DNA of 64,000 nt from Corynebacterium sp. (GCF_022712195.1 NZ_JALAGY010000087.1:1-64000), one strand, 5' to 3'. Positions 8,830 through 17,837 are shown, counted from the stretch's first letter. The notes: generated from the letters alone by a model not told the origin. Made by a program: numbers and translations.

Positions 8830-9489
8830 GTGGAGCCGTCACCTCCCGCCCGCTACACCACGGACGACAAGCTCCGGGCCGCCCACCAGGGGCTGGCGGC
8901 GGCGGGACGGCAGGGGCTCACCCCGCTGCTGGCGTCGGTGACGGGGTCGGCGCTCCGCGGCCTGGACCACGCCGGCAGCGACCTGGACGTGCTCGTCGCG
9001 GTCGCGGACCCGCTGCCCCGTCCCGTCGCGACCGTGTCGGACCGGCTGGACCTCACCCTCGCCGCGGTGACGCACATACTCGACCGGGTCGGGGAGTCCG
9101 TCCCGTACGCGGAATGGGCGGTGAGCCCCCACATGGTCACGCAGGGCACGGCCGGTGCAGCCTGGCTCCCGGTGGTCCGTGCACTGCGCCCCGCCCCGTA
9201 CCGCCTCAGGTCGCACGCGCAGTCGATGGCGTACCGCAGCGCGGCGCGGCAACCGGACCCGGCGAAGGCCGCGCGCCTCGCCCTGGCCGCCTACCGTTTC
9301 ACCCACACGGCACCCGGCGTCGCCGTGCAGCCACGCACCGTGTTCGACCTGCGCTGCGAGGAGGCCGCCGCGGCGGCGGACTGGTTGTCGGAGGGTGCGG
9401 ACGGCACCCCCGACCCGCGGGTCGTGCGGGTGGTGGAGCTGCTGCGCAACGCCGCCGGTGGCGCTGCACCGGGCAGCGTCAGTCGTTGA
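8830..9489 (+). CDS. Nucleotidyltransferase of the DNA polymerase beta superfamily
   Basis: A 219-residue protein with the superfamily pattern G39-S40...S50-D51-x-D53 (GSALRGLDHAGSDLDVLV), which binds the nucleotide and two metal ions. The C-terminal part is helical. Relatives are stand-alone nucleotidyltransferases (YbcQ-like) transferring NMP to small molecules or proteins; the target is unknown. There is no paired HEPN gene next door, so a MNT-HEPN toxin-antitoxin pair is not supported. Start GTG follows AGGAGGAACCCC. It ends tail to tail over the nitroreductase (11 bases). Confidence 0.78.
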   Translation: MEPSPPARYTTDDKLRAAHQGLAAAGRQGLTPLLASVTGSALRGLDHAGSDLDVLVAVADPLPRPVATVSDRLDLTLAAVTHILDRVGESVPYAEWAVSPHMVTQGTAGAAWLPVVRALRPAPYRLRSHAQSMAYRSAARQPDPAKAARLALAAYRFTHTAPGVAVQPRTVFDLRCEEAAAAADWLSEGADGTPDPRVVRVVELLRNAAGGAAPGSVSR

Positions 9490-10063
9490 GCAGTACCGAC
9501 TCGGCGAGGGGGCGGCGGGTGCGTGGGGCGTTCTCCCGGGCGAGCACGGCCTCGTCGGCGCCGGAGGCGTCCCCCGGAGTGCCCACGGCGATGACGGTGA
9601 GCGGGACCAGGTCCGTGCCCAGCCCGAAGGCCTGCGACAGCCCGGTCTGGTCGAAGCCGCTCATCTGGTGCACCACCAGGCCGTCGGCGTGCGCCTGGAG
9701 GGTGAGGTACGCCGCCGCCTGGCCCGCGTCGTAGCGGGCCTCCGGCAGGGGCCGGCCGTCCTCGCCGACCGTCTCGGCGAGGACCACCACCAGCGCACCG
9801 GCGTCCTGCGCCCACCCCCGGTTGAACTCGACCAGCGCCTCCAGCACAGCCCGGTGGGACGCGCTCCCGCGCCGGGTGACCAGGAAGCGCCACGGCTGCC
9901 GGTTGAAGGCGGACGGCGCCCACCGGGCGGCCTCGAGTGCGCTGCGCAGCCCGTCCTCGTCGACGGGGGAGTGGGGGTCGTAGATGCGCGGACTCCAGCG
10001 GTCGGCGATGACGTCGAGGACGGGGGCGTCGGTACGGGCCGTGCGGTCGGTGATCAGTGTCAT
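9479..10063 (-). CDS. Nitroreductase-family FMN oxidoreductase
   Basis: A 194-residue FMN enzyme. Recognisable are the FMN phosphate contact region RWSPRIYD, the conserved EAARWAPSAFNRQPWRFLV, and the C-terminal basic FMN-binding segment ENAPRTRRPLAE. It reduces nitro groups, quinones or related acceptors with NAD(P)H. Start ATG 10063 (MTLITDRT) is preferred over a GTG at 10108 because the extra residues are not conserved in the family. Confidence 0.88.
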   Translation of the reverse strand: MTLITDRTARTDAPVLDVIADRWSPRIYDPHSPVDEDGLRSALEAARWAPSAFNRQPWRFLVTRRGSASHRAVLEALVEFNRGWAQDAGALVVVLAETVGEDGRPLPEARYDAGQAAAYLTLQAHADGLVVHQMSGFDQTGLSQAFGLGTDLVPLTVIAVGTPGDASGADEAVLARENAPRTRRPLAESVLLND

Positions 10064-10142
10064 GTCCGAAGTCAACCGCACAACCGGCCCGTCTGTTCCC
10101 ACTTCCATTCACCGGGGACATTATCGCCCCGGGGAAGGTCGG

Positions 10143-11372
10143 TCAGCCGACCTTGAAGCCGTCCGCGGTGAGGGCCTCCTCGGCGGTCTCGGGGTCGTCC
10201 GCCGCCCGGAACTCGAGGATCTGGTCGGTGTGGTTGTGGTCGTAGGCCTTCTGGCCGGTACCTTCCTGACGCTTCCGCAGCAGTTCCTCCCGCTGCTCCA
10301 GCGGGGTGAGCGGGTTGCCGTACATGCGGCGGGAGACCTCGGGGCTCAGGACCCGGGGGCTCTGGGCCGGGATGTTCAGCAGCGCCGGCTCGTAGTACCG
10401 CAGGGCCCTGGGGCAGATCCGTCCGATGAGCCAGAGGAACAGCCTGGGGTTCGCAGCCAGGACGCGGTAGATCGGCTTCCACGCGGCGATCGCCAGCGTG
10501 TCCGTCACCCGGGACTGCTTCACCCCGAGCATCGGACGCATCCACCGGGGGTAGGTGGCGATGATGCTCTTGCGCAGCAGTGGGCGGCCGATCTTCTGCA
10601 GCCACTTCGGGAGGTCGGGCTCGATGGTCTCGAACCCGTCGAGGATGACGTCCACGTTGCGGATCGCGGCCTCTGAGGCGGAGAGCTTCTCACGCCAGTC
10701 GTCAAGGTACTTCTGCACCTCACCGCGGGTGCGCGGGACGTCCTCCTGGCGGATCGGCTGGGCGGCAGCGGCGGTGACCATCTGCGACCAGTACTCGTTC
10801 TCCTCGTCGCGGGACAGCTTGCCGGGACCGAAGGTCTCGTAGGTGTAGAGGATGGAGTGCCACGCGGTCACGTGGATCCACAGCTGCGACTCCGGCTTGT
10901 TCGCCTCGAAGTTGTTGCCGGTGACCGGGTTCACGCCGTAGGAGCGGTCGTGGACCTTCATCAGGATGTCGGACATCCGGATCACGGTCTGCGAGTCCGC
11001 GGTGATCCAGGAGGTGAAGTACTCCATCGTCCGGTCGTAGCGGACCGGGGTGCGCTTGTACACCTGGCCGGAGGCGTCCACCGCGGCGACGAGATCAGGG
11101 TCGAGGTGCTCGATGGTCACCGCGCGGGCGAAGCCCTGCAGCGCGGCCGTGGGTTACAGCCAGACCTTCCATGCGACGGACCCGGGGCCGAACCAGCCTT
11201 CGTCGGCACGGGTGATCTTGTCGTTCTTCCCTCCGCGACGGAACGGCTTCCGGCCGGAGGTGTCGCCGGACTTCTCGTCGACGGAGGATCCGTTCCCGTT
11301 CGCTGCGGCCGGGATCGTGGCGTCGGCGAGACCGAGGGAGTTGCTCTCGTCACCGGTAAAGGGGCAGGACAT
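10143..11372 (-). pseudogene. MpaB-family (DUF2236) oxygenase gene interrupted by an in-frame TAA
   Basis: Two same-frame pieces separated only by one stop codon. From ATG 11372 (RBS AAGGAGG) the frame gives a 72-residue piece ending in GWFGPGSVAWKVWL, then TAA at 11156-11154, then PTAALQGFARAV, which continues without a gap into the 325-residue piece that could restart at GTG 11120. The joined sequence reads as one DUF2236 protein of about 409 residues; the haem-ligand region (WIHVTAWHSILY) lies in the second piece. A single change of TAC or CAC to TAA would explain it. It may be a recent nonsense mutation, a sequencing error or a readthrough site. The downstream piece alone lacks the conserved N-terminal core. 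Confidence 0.75.
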
Positions 11373-11534
11373 GGTGCCCTCCTTCAAGTAGATATCGTGA
11401 AAATGTAGCGCTCGTCACACAAACCTACCTGAGATGCGATCGTTCTGGAAGTGAAAACGGTGAACCCGCCGTGGACGACGTACGCCGGGCCGGGGTTGCC
11501 GGACGCCGCGATGAGACGCCACCGGGAGATATCC

Positions 11535-14504
11535 CTACGGGAGATCGATCCCGTCGGTCCGGGCGCCCCCGTCGGCGTCGAGGACCACGTTCGCCGCCAG
11601 AGGGATCTGGTGTGACGCGCTCTCCAGGATGTGCATGAAGTACCCGGCGGTGTTGGGCACGGCGATGATGTCACCGGTGGAGATCCCCTCCGGGAAGCGC
11701 AGGCGCCGCCGGATGATCACCTCGTCCTCGATGCAGTAGGCCCCCACCAGGAAGCCCTCCGACCCGGGAGCCCGCCCGGGCCCGGAGCTGTCACCGACCC
11801 GCACCAGGAGCGGGTCGACGAGGATGTCGTCCGAGGTGGTCCGGCACTGCGTCCGGTTCATCTCGACCCCGACCAACGGCACACCGTCACTACGGTCCTT
11901 CAGGAACGCCACACGCGCGAGGATCACCCCGCATCCGTCGAGGACGGAACGACCGGGCTCCAGGTGCAGTCGCAGCCCTCTGCGAGTCAACGCAGTCGCC
12001 GCCGTCTCCTGCGTGGACGGCAGACCGACCCGGCCGTGGAGGAGGTCCCGCAACCACCCTCCACGCACAGGCGCCTGATGGAACGGGTACGTGTTCGCCA
12101 ACGGGTCCGACTTCCACGTGAACGCCGGACCCGCGCCGTCGACCATCGCCGTCCGGGCACTCTGGAAGTGGGCCCACTGGGCCCCGTCGTCGAGGTAGCT
12201 CATCGGCACACCACCACCGAGGTCCACGAACTCCGGCCGGTGGCCCGCCTCCACCGCCGTGTCAACGAGGTGCAGGGCGTCTCCCAGGGCGAACAGACGG
12301 TCGGACGCGGAGTACCCGTGCAGGTGGAGGTGTACCCCGACAACGTCCACCGTGTCCGCCAGGAGGCCGGTGCCGGCAGACAGGTCGCGCAGGGCCCCCT
12401 CCCATACGCGGAGCCGCTCGCCGAAACGGGTCGGGGGCAGGTGCGCCGGGTCGGGGGCGATCCGCGGGGCGACACGCGGGCGACGGCCTCCGGGCGACGC
12501 CCCGAGGCCGCGCAGGCGGGCAAGTTCAGCGACGGAGTCCACGGACACCGTCACCCCGTTGTCCACGGCCAGCCGCAGCAGCCGGTCGGGTTTGACCGCG
12601 GCACTGAGGATGACCCGGTCCCCGGGGACTCCGCGGTCCAGGACCTGCCGCAGCTCCCTCTCACTTGCGACATCGACTCCGTGACCCGCCCGTACGGCGG
12701 TGTCCACGAAACTCAGAGCCTTGTTCGCCTTGCGGGCGTAGAACACGCGGGTGTCCACTCCCGCGTCGGCACCGGCGTCGCGCAGTTCCGCCATGTTCCG
12801 CACCATGGGGGCGGTCCGCAGGACGTTGACCGGTGAACCGCGTTCCTCGACGAGGGTCCGGCAGCGGCCGCTGTCGGACAGGAGACTCACCGTCCAGGGT
12901 TCCAGCCGTGCGGTCAACGGCACCGTCCCCTCGGCCCCGGGGTTGTCGAGACGCCGGCGGCGGTGGTGGGCGACGACCCTCCGGGCCCACCGGGGGATGA
13001 CGGTGGTCCCGGCTCCCCCGGTACGTCCCAGGGAGTCTGCGCCGGTGATCGTGCCGTCAGCGTCCCGGCCGATCACCGCCAACTGCGCCACCCCCCGGAC
13101 GTGTCCGTCCTCGTCGACCCGACAGGTAGCCGTGGGTCGGTCACCGGAACCCCCGGCAACCTGTGCGGCCAGGGTCCCCGGGACCAGCCCGGGAGGCGGG
13201 ACCACCGCATCGACGACCACGTCCGCAGGTGGGTCGAGCGTTCCGGCCGCGCCCCGGGACGGTGGATGCACGATGCCAGCGTCGACGAGTGCGAGCAGCC
13301 GGGCGGCGTTCGGAGGCGTCATGCCGAACGCGACCCGCTCCATGGTGCGGGCTAGTGCGTCGAACCCCGCGAGAGTGCGGCGTCGGCCGTAGGACGAACG
13401 CCAGACGACCGCAGGGTAGAGGAGCCGCCAGGCGTGGCCGACCGCCCACACCGCGTCCGGGGCCGCACGACCCGTGGCCACGGCCCAGGAGTGGCGGAGC
13501 TCGCCCACCGGGTCGGCGTCAGCGGGCCGGTCCTCGCCGGCGACGATATTGCGCACCAGCTCCGGGGCGGGCCGTGCACCCGCGGCCGCCAGGAGACGGT
13601 CCGCGGCACAGGCGAGCGCCTCCCGCAGGTCCCCGGTACTGCGGCTCGTGCGCACCCGCCGGTCCTCCGCTCCGAGCCCGTCCGGTGGGACCAGGCCCGC
13701 CAGCGGTCCGGCGGGGTCGGGTTTCACGGTCATGAAACGTCCGGTCCGGCTGAACGGTCGGATCGCCGAGGGCTCGGCACCGCTGGGGACGTAGGCCGCC
13801 CCGTTCTCCCCGGTGACGAAGGCCCCCTGCCGTCCGACGGTCAGCTCCAGGACTGCATCGACAAAGGTCAGAGCCGCACCACGGACGTCCACGAGGGCTC
13901 CCGGCGCGATGGTGCGCAGGCCGTCGGCCGGATATACGCCGACGACCGGCACCGTCCCGGCCGTGCCGGTCACGGTGGCAGGCAAGGCGCCCGGCCAGGT
14001 CGACGCGTGACCGGTGGTCAGCAGGACGTGGTCGTACCCCCGGCCGTTGACCACCCACCCGGTGGCACCCTTCCCGTCCTGCCGGTGTAGCGCGGTGACC
14101 CGCCTGTCCACCACACGGACCGTGCACCCGGTGTCCGACCGGCGGCGCACGGTGTCCAGCAACGCCTCCCAGGACTCCGCAAAGAACCGTCCCACCAACG
14201 CCCGTGGGGGAAACGGGTCCGGCGCGGAGTCGGTGTGGTCGCGGCGCCAGTCGTCGAAGTCGCCCAGGCCACTGCTGACGATGCGTGAGGACACGTTCAG
14301 GGTCCAGTGGTCCGGCTGGTCCGGGCCGTACGCGGCGCCCGCCCCGGGCGGGCGGTCGTCCCAGACATCCACGGTGACCCTTACCCCGTGGTCCCACGCC
14401 TGGCTGAGGAGTTCCTCCGTGGCCCACAGGCCCCGCGGCCCGGCGCCCACAACCGCGACCCTCACGTCCACCTGACCCATGTCCGTGTTCTTCTCCCCAC
14501 TCAT
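11535..14504 (-). CDS. Fusion of FAD/NAD(P)-binding oxidoreductase domain and fold-type III PLP decarboxylase
   Basis: A 989-residue two-part enzyme. Residues 1-~530 are an FAD/NAD(P)-binding domain of the NAD_binding_9 type: GAGPRG at 20-25, then WTLNVSSRIV and LLTTGH. Residues ~545-989 are an ornithine/diaminopimelate/arginine decarboxylase-like domain: FYARKANK with the PLP lysine at 592, HGVDVAS, VHLHLHG, DLGGG, LEPGR and GAYCIEDE with the cysteine expected across the dimer. It resembles the Y4yA group, found next to SbnA-like enzymes in siderophore-type loci. ATG 14504 overlaps the SbnA-like stop (ATGA). The open frame extends to 14924 but there it lies inside the upstream gene. Products unknown. 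Confidence 0.82.
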   Translation of the reverse strand: MSGEKNTDMGQVDVRVAVVGAGPRGLWATEELLSQAWDHGVRVTVDVWDDRPPGAGAAYGPDQPDHWTLNVSSRIVSSGLGDFDDWRRDHTDSAPDPFPPRALVGRFFAESWEALLDTVRRRSDTGCTVRVVDRRVTALHRQDGKGATGWVVNGRGYDHVLLTTGHASTWPGALPATVTGTAGTVPVVGVYPADGLRTIAPGALVDVRGAALTFVDAVLELTVGRQGAFVTGENGAAYVPSGAEPSAIRPFSRTGRFMTVKPDPAGPLAGLVPPDGLGAEDRRVRTSRSTGDLREALACAADRLLAAAGARPAPELVRNIVAGEDRPADADPVGELRHSWAVATGRAAPDAVWAVGHAWRLLYPAVVWRSSYGRRRTLAGFDALARTMERVAFGMTPPNAARLLALVDAGIVHPPSRGAAGTLDPPADVVVDAVVPPPGLVPGTLAAQVAGGSGDRPTATCRVDEDGHVRGVAQLAVIGRDADGTITGADSLGRTGGAGTTVIPRWARRVVAHHRRRRLDNPGAEGTVPLTARLEPWTVSLLSDSGRCRTLVEERGSPVNVLRTAPMVRNMAELRDAGADAGVDTRVFYARKANKALSFVDTAVRAGHGVDVASERELRQVLDRGVPGDRVILSAAVKPDRLLRLAVDNGVTVSVDSVAELARLRGLGASPGGRRPRVAPRIAPDPAHLPPTRFGERLRVWEGALRDLSAGTGLLADTVDVVGVHLHLHGYSASDRLFALGDALHLVDTAVEAGHRPEFVDLGGGVPMSYLDDGAQWAHFQSARTAMVDGAGPAFTWKSDPLANTYPFHQAPVRGGWLRDLLHGRVGLPSTQETAATALTRRGLRLHLEPGRSVLDGCGVILARVAFLKDRSDGVPLVGVEMNRTQCRTTSDDILVDPLLVRVGDSSGPGRAPGSEGFLVGAYCIEDEVIIRRRLRFPEGISTGDIIAVPNTAGYFMHILESASHQIPLAANVVLDADGGARTDGIDLP

Positions 14505-15559
14505 GCCCATTCGGGGACCTCCCCGATGTTCTCCGCGACCCACCGCTCGTTGTAGAGCGTGTCCATGTACGCGTTGCCGAAATCGTGGAGGATCACCACG
14601 GTGTCCCGGCTGTCCCGGTCGCCGGCCCGGCCCACGTCGGACCCCACCGCGATCCCGCCGGCGGCGGCGATGACGGCACCGCCGGACGCTCCGGGGAGGA
14701 TGCCTTCGCGGCGGGACAGCGCCCGCGCACCGCACACCGTCTCCCCGGCGGTGACACGCACTACGTGGGAGACCGGGGTGAGTGCGGCGAGTTCCGGAAC
14801 GACGCCCGCACCGAAGCCGGGTAGCTTCCGGTCCCCGCGCCGGCCGCCGAACAGCACGGAACCTTCCGCGTCCACCGCGGTCACGCGCGTCCGGGCGCCG
14901 GCCTCGCGCAGATAACGTACGCAACCGCCGACCGTCCCGGTCGTACTGACCGCGACGAAGAGCCGGTCAGGTGGATGGCCCAGCTGCTCGACGATCTCAC
15001 GCATGGTTCCCGAGGAGTGTGCGGTGAAGGCCGCCCGGTTGGAGTACTGGTCGAGATTCACTGCACCGGGGAGGCCGGTCAGGAGGTCGCCGACCAGTGC
15101 CCTGCGGGCGGCCAGCCAGTCACCGGTGACCGGGTCCGGCGAGGTCACCCGGTGCACGGTGGCTCCCAGTGCCTCCATCACCGCGACCGTCTGCCGGTTC
15201 GCCCGCGGGTCGACCACGCAGTGGAAGTCGATGTCCTGCAGTGCACAGTCCCGGGCCAGCGCCACGCCGAGATTGCCGGAGCTGGACTCCACCACACATC
15301 CCCCCGGCTCCAGGACACCGGAGTCCATGGCAGCGTCAAGCAGGGCCGCGGCGGTGCGGTCCTTGGCACTGCCGCTGGGGTTGAAGCCCTCGAGCTTCGC
15401 CCACACCCGGCCCGGCCCGGGGAACAGCCGTTCCAGGAGCACCATCGGGGTGTTTCCCACGGTGCCGCGAATTCCTGTGTTGATCGTGGTGCCTTTCCTC
15501 GCACGTCGCGGTCTCTGCCTGTCTCTGCCGGACATGTACGACGGTACGCTGCGGCGCAT
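14501..15559 (-). CDS. SbnA-like PLP synthase (cysteine-synthase fold; 2,3-diaminopropionate pathway type)
   Basis: A 352-residue fold-type II PLP enzyme. NPSGSAKDR holds the PLP lysine, SSSGNLGVALA and STTGTVGGC bind substrate and phosphate. The C-terminal FGNAYMDTLYNERWV resembles SbnA, which joins O-phosphoserine and glutamate on the route to 2,3-diaminopropionate, rather than CysK. ATG 15559 comes one base after the decarboxylase stop; ATG 15535 is an alternative. AGGAAAGG inside the frame precedes no normal start codon but could serve a rare ATC. The partner dehydrogenase SbnB is absent; the next gene brings an FAD/NAD domain instead. Confidence 0.82.
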   Translation of the reverse strand: MRRSVPSYMSGRDRQRPRRARKGTTINTGIRGTVGNTPMVLLERLFPGPGRVWAKLEGFNPSGSAKDRTAAALLDAAMDSGVLEPGGCVVESSSGNLGVALARDCALQDIDFHCVVDPRANRQTVAVMEALGATVHRVTSPDPVTGDWLAARRALVGDLLTGLPGAVNLDQYSNRAAFTAHSSGTMREIVEQLGHPPDRLFVAVSTTGTVGGCVRYLREAGARTRVTAVDAEGSVLFGGRRGDRKLPGFGAGVVPELAALTPVSHVVRVTAGETVCGARALSRREGILPGASGGAVIAAAGGIAVGSDVGRAGDRDSRDTVVILHDFGNAYMDTLYNERWVAENIGEVPEWA

Positions 15560-15560
15560 C

Positions 15561-16934
15561 TCAGTGGTGGAAGCCCGAACGCCGCTCGTCCGGTGCGGCG
15601 CCGTCGGCCCGGTTGAGGTGGTCCACGCACGCCCTCAGGTCGCGGACCAGGAAGGACGCCAGGTCGTGGCTCAGGCCGTTGCGCACCACGATGCGCTGCA
15701 CCGTGACATCGGTGAGGTTGTCCGGCATCGGGTAGGCCGGCACGATCCACCCCTTCATCCGCAGCCGGTCAGAAAGGTCGTAGAGCGTCCACCACCGGTC
15801 CGGGTCGGGGGTGAGGCGCCAGGCGAACACGGGGATGTCCTGCGCCTCGTTCCAGAGCTCCAGGTCCGGGAGCTGTCCGATCTCGCGGGCGAGGTAACGC
15901 GCCACGTCGACGGTGTTCTGCTGCACCCGCCGGTAGCCCTGCATCCCCAGCTGCAGGAACAGGTAGTACTGCAGCAGCACCTGCGCGCCGGGACGGGAGA
16001 AGTTCAGCCCGAAGGTCGGCATGTCGCCGCCCAGGTAGCTCACCCGTGAGACCAGGTCCTCGGGCAGGTCGGCGGCCTGCCGCCACACGATCCACCCGAT
16101 CCCGGGGTAGACCAGCCCGTACTTGTGCCCGGAGACGTTGATCGACGCCACCCGGGGAAGCCGGAAGTCCCACTCCAGCTCCGGCTGCAGGAACGGTGCG
16201 ACCATCCCGCCGGAGGCCGCGTCCACGTGGATGCGCACGTCCAGGCCCGTGTCGGCCTGGATCCGGTCGAGCGCCGCGGAGATCCGACCCACCGGCTCGT
16301 ACATGCCGGTGTAGGTCACGCCCAGGATCGCCACGACCCCGATGGTGTTCTCGTCGACGTAGGCCTCCAGGTCGTGGCCGTCGAACACCCGGTGTTCCTC
16401 GGTGATCGGCACGAACCGGGGTTCGACCTCGAAGAAGTTGCAGAACTTCTCCCAGCACACCTGGACGGCGGAGGACATCACGATGTTGGGACGGTCCGTC
16501 GGGGCACCCTGCGCACGCCGCCGCTGCTGCCACCGTCGCTTCAGCGCCAGCCCGCCCATCATGCAGGCCTCCGAGGACCCCACCGTCGACGTCCCGACGG
16601 TGGCGTCGGGGTCCGGGGCGTTCCACAGGGCGGCGATCATCCGCCAGCAGCGGTCCTCGATGTCCGCGGTGGCGGGGTACTCGTCCTTGTCGACCATGTT
16701 CTTGTCGAAGGCCTCCCGGTAGAGCCGGTCGGCCTGGTCGTCCATCCACGTGCCCACGAAGGTCGCGAGGTTCATCCGCGCATTGCCGTCGAGCATCGCC
16801 TCGTCGTGGATCACCTGGTAGGCGGTCTCCGGGAGGGACTCCGTCTCCGGGATGCGGTTGCGCGGGAAGCTCGTGGCCTCACCGACGCGGGCGAACAGGG
16901 GATTGAGTTCAACATGTCGTCGGTCGTCCACCAT
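15561..16934 (-). CDS. gad: Glutamate decarboxylase (GadB-like)
   Basis: A 457-residue fold-type I PLP enzyme of standard length. SINVSGHKYG contains the PLP lysine K271; DAASGG (the aspartate that pairs with the pyridine nitrogen) precedes it; the N-terminal FPRNRIPETESLPETAYQ is family-typical. It converts glutamate to GABA with proton use. The usual GadC antiporter is not next door; instead the stop lies one base before the SbnA-like start, so its product or the shared substrate glutamate may belong to the following pathway. Start ATG 16934 has GAGAGGGTG upstream. Confidence 0.92.
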   Translation of the reverse strand: MVDDRRHVELNPLFARVGEATSFPRNRIPETESLPETAYQVIHDEAMLDGNARMNLATFVGTWMDDQADRLYREAFDKNMVDKDEYPATADIEDRCWRMIAALWNAPDPDATVGTSTVGSSEACMMGGLALKRRWQQRRRAQGAPTDRPNIVMSSAVQVCWEKFCNFFEVEPRFVPITEEHRVFDGHDLEAYVDENTIGVVAILGVTYTGMYEPVGRISAALDRIQADTGLDVRIHVDAASGGMVAPFLQPELEWDFRLPRVASINVSGHKYGLVYPGIGWIVWRQAADLPEDLVSRVSYLGGDMPTFGLNFSRPGAQVLLQYYLFLQLGMQGYRRVQQNTVDVARYLAREIGQLPDLELWNEAQDIPVFAWRLTPDPDRWWTLYDLSDRLRMKGWIVPAYPMPDNLTDVTVQRIVVRNGLSHDLASFLVRDLRACVDHLNRADGAAPDERRSGFHH

Positions 16935-16987
16935 GGCGGGGTCACCCTCTCGTACGCCGGAAGCCTCGTACCGGCGACAGTACCTCT

Positions 16988-17025
16988 GTCGGACGGAGCG
17001 GGTCGGACGGGCGCGGGTCGGACGG
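16988..17025. repeat. Three direct repeats of GTCGGACGG
   Basis: Copies start at 16988, 17002 and 17017 in the 121-base gap between the divergent gad operon and the DUF202 pair. The spacing of 14 and 15 bases puts them on nearly the same helical face every 1.4 turns. This could be a regulator site for either side or only a GC-rich local duplication. Confidence 0.4.
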
Positions 17026-17055
17026 TGAGGTGCCGGCGGATTACACTGGGGCACC

Positions 17056-17445
17056 GTGAACGCACCTGCAGACGACCCCGACGGGGACCGCTCCGCCCTG
17101 GCGAAGGCGCTGTTCCCGACAGGGACGGAGCCGGACCCCCGGTTCACCCTGGCCAATGAACGGACCTTCCTGGCGTGGATGCGCACCGCCCTGGCGTTCA
17201 TCGCCGGCGGTGTCGCCCTGGAGGCCCTGCCCATGGACACCGTCCCGGCGTCGCTCCGGAACGCCGGTGCCCTGCTGGCGCTGTGCCTGGGTATCGTGCT
17301 GGCGGCGGGGGCGGCGTTCCGGTGGCTGCGCGTGGAGCGCGCCATGCGGGAGGGGCGTCCCCTGCCCGCCCCGGCGATCGTCCCGGCACTGTCACTGACG
17401 GCCCTGCTCATCGCGGTCGTCCTGCTGGTCCTGGTGGCGACGTGA
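17056..17445 (+). CDS. YidH-like DUF202 membrane protein
   Basis: A 129-residue protein with the DUF202 motif LANERTFLAWMRTALAFIAGGVAL at the first membrane segment and two further hydrophobic segments (LLALCLGIVLAAGAAF and ALSLTALLIAVVLLVLVA). The function of this family is unknown. Start GTG 17056; TACACT ending at 17047 could be a -10 for a leaderless transcript. The stop overlaps the next GTG (GTGA). Confidence 0.85.
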   Translation: MNAPADDPDGDRSALAKALFPTGTEPDPRFTLANERTFLAWMRTALAFIAGGVALEALPMDTVPASLRNAGALLALCLGIVLAAGAAFRWLRVERAMREGRPLPAPAIVPALSLTALLIAVVLLVLVAT

Positions 17446-17783
17446 CCACCGGCACGTCCATCCCGGTCGCCGACCCCGGACTCCAGCCGGAGCGCACCAG
17501 CATGGCGTGGGCGCGGACGTCGCTGGCGTACCTGGTGGCCGCGGCGGTCACCCTGCGGTGGGTTCCCCAGCACGGCACGGCGGTCGCCGCGGTGTCCGTG
17601 GGGCTGGTGCTCGTCGCCCTGGGGATCCACGCCGGTCAGCGCAGCCGTTACCGGGTCGCGGCGCACGGGGTCGCCCGGAACCGGGTGTGCACGTCCGCCG
17701 GCGCGGTCCTGGCCCTCACCGCCTGCACCGTGGCGCTGGGCCTGCTCAGTGTGCTGCTCGTCCTGGCCGGTCAGGGCTGCTGA
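17442..17783 (+). CDS. Second DUF202 membrane protein
   Basis: A 113-residue membrane protein with the second form of the DUF202 motif (LQPERTSMAWARTSLAYLVAAAVTLRW) and three predicted membrane helices. It overlaps the preceding DUF202 gene by four bases. Pairs of YidH-like and short DUF202 genes are common and probably form a heteromeric membrane complex; what it does is not known. Confidence 0.85.
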   Translation: MTTGTSIPVADPGLQPERTSMAWARTSLAYLVAAAVTLRWVPQHGTAVAAVSVGLVLVALGIHAGQRSRYRVAAHGVARNRVCTSAGAVLALTACTVALGLLSVLLVLAGQGC

Positions 17784-17824
17784 GGCGGGCTGCTGCAACG
17801 GTCGGGGAGCCCGGGCGATCCATG

Positions 17825-17830
17825 TAGTAT
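17825..17830 (+). promoter_or_regulatory. -10 box TAGTAT, leaderless type
   Basis: TAGTAT ends 7 bases before the ATG at 17838, and no Shine-Dalgarno sequence precedes the ATG. This fits a leaderless transcript for the acyltransferase/hemolysin III pair. Confidence 0.5.
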
Positions 17831-17837
17831 CGGGTAA

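Noticed and set aside
8830..10063. Nucleotidyltransferase with its neighbour as an MNT-HEPN toxin-antitoxin pair
   Set aside because: The neighbour is a convergent nitroreductase, not a HEPN protein, and the two are not co-directional.
14505..14924. N-terminal extension of the FAD/PLP fusion
   Set aside because: It lies inside the SbnA-like gene in another frame and is Arg/Gly-rich; ATG 14504 with an ATGA overlap is the natural start.
14501..15559. Ordinary cysteine synthase (cysK)
   Set aside because: The C-terminal segment and the adjacent decarboxylase-type gene fit SbnA-like enzymes better, and no cysE or sulfur genes are near.
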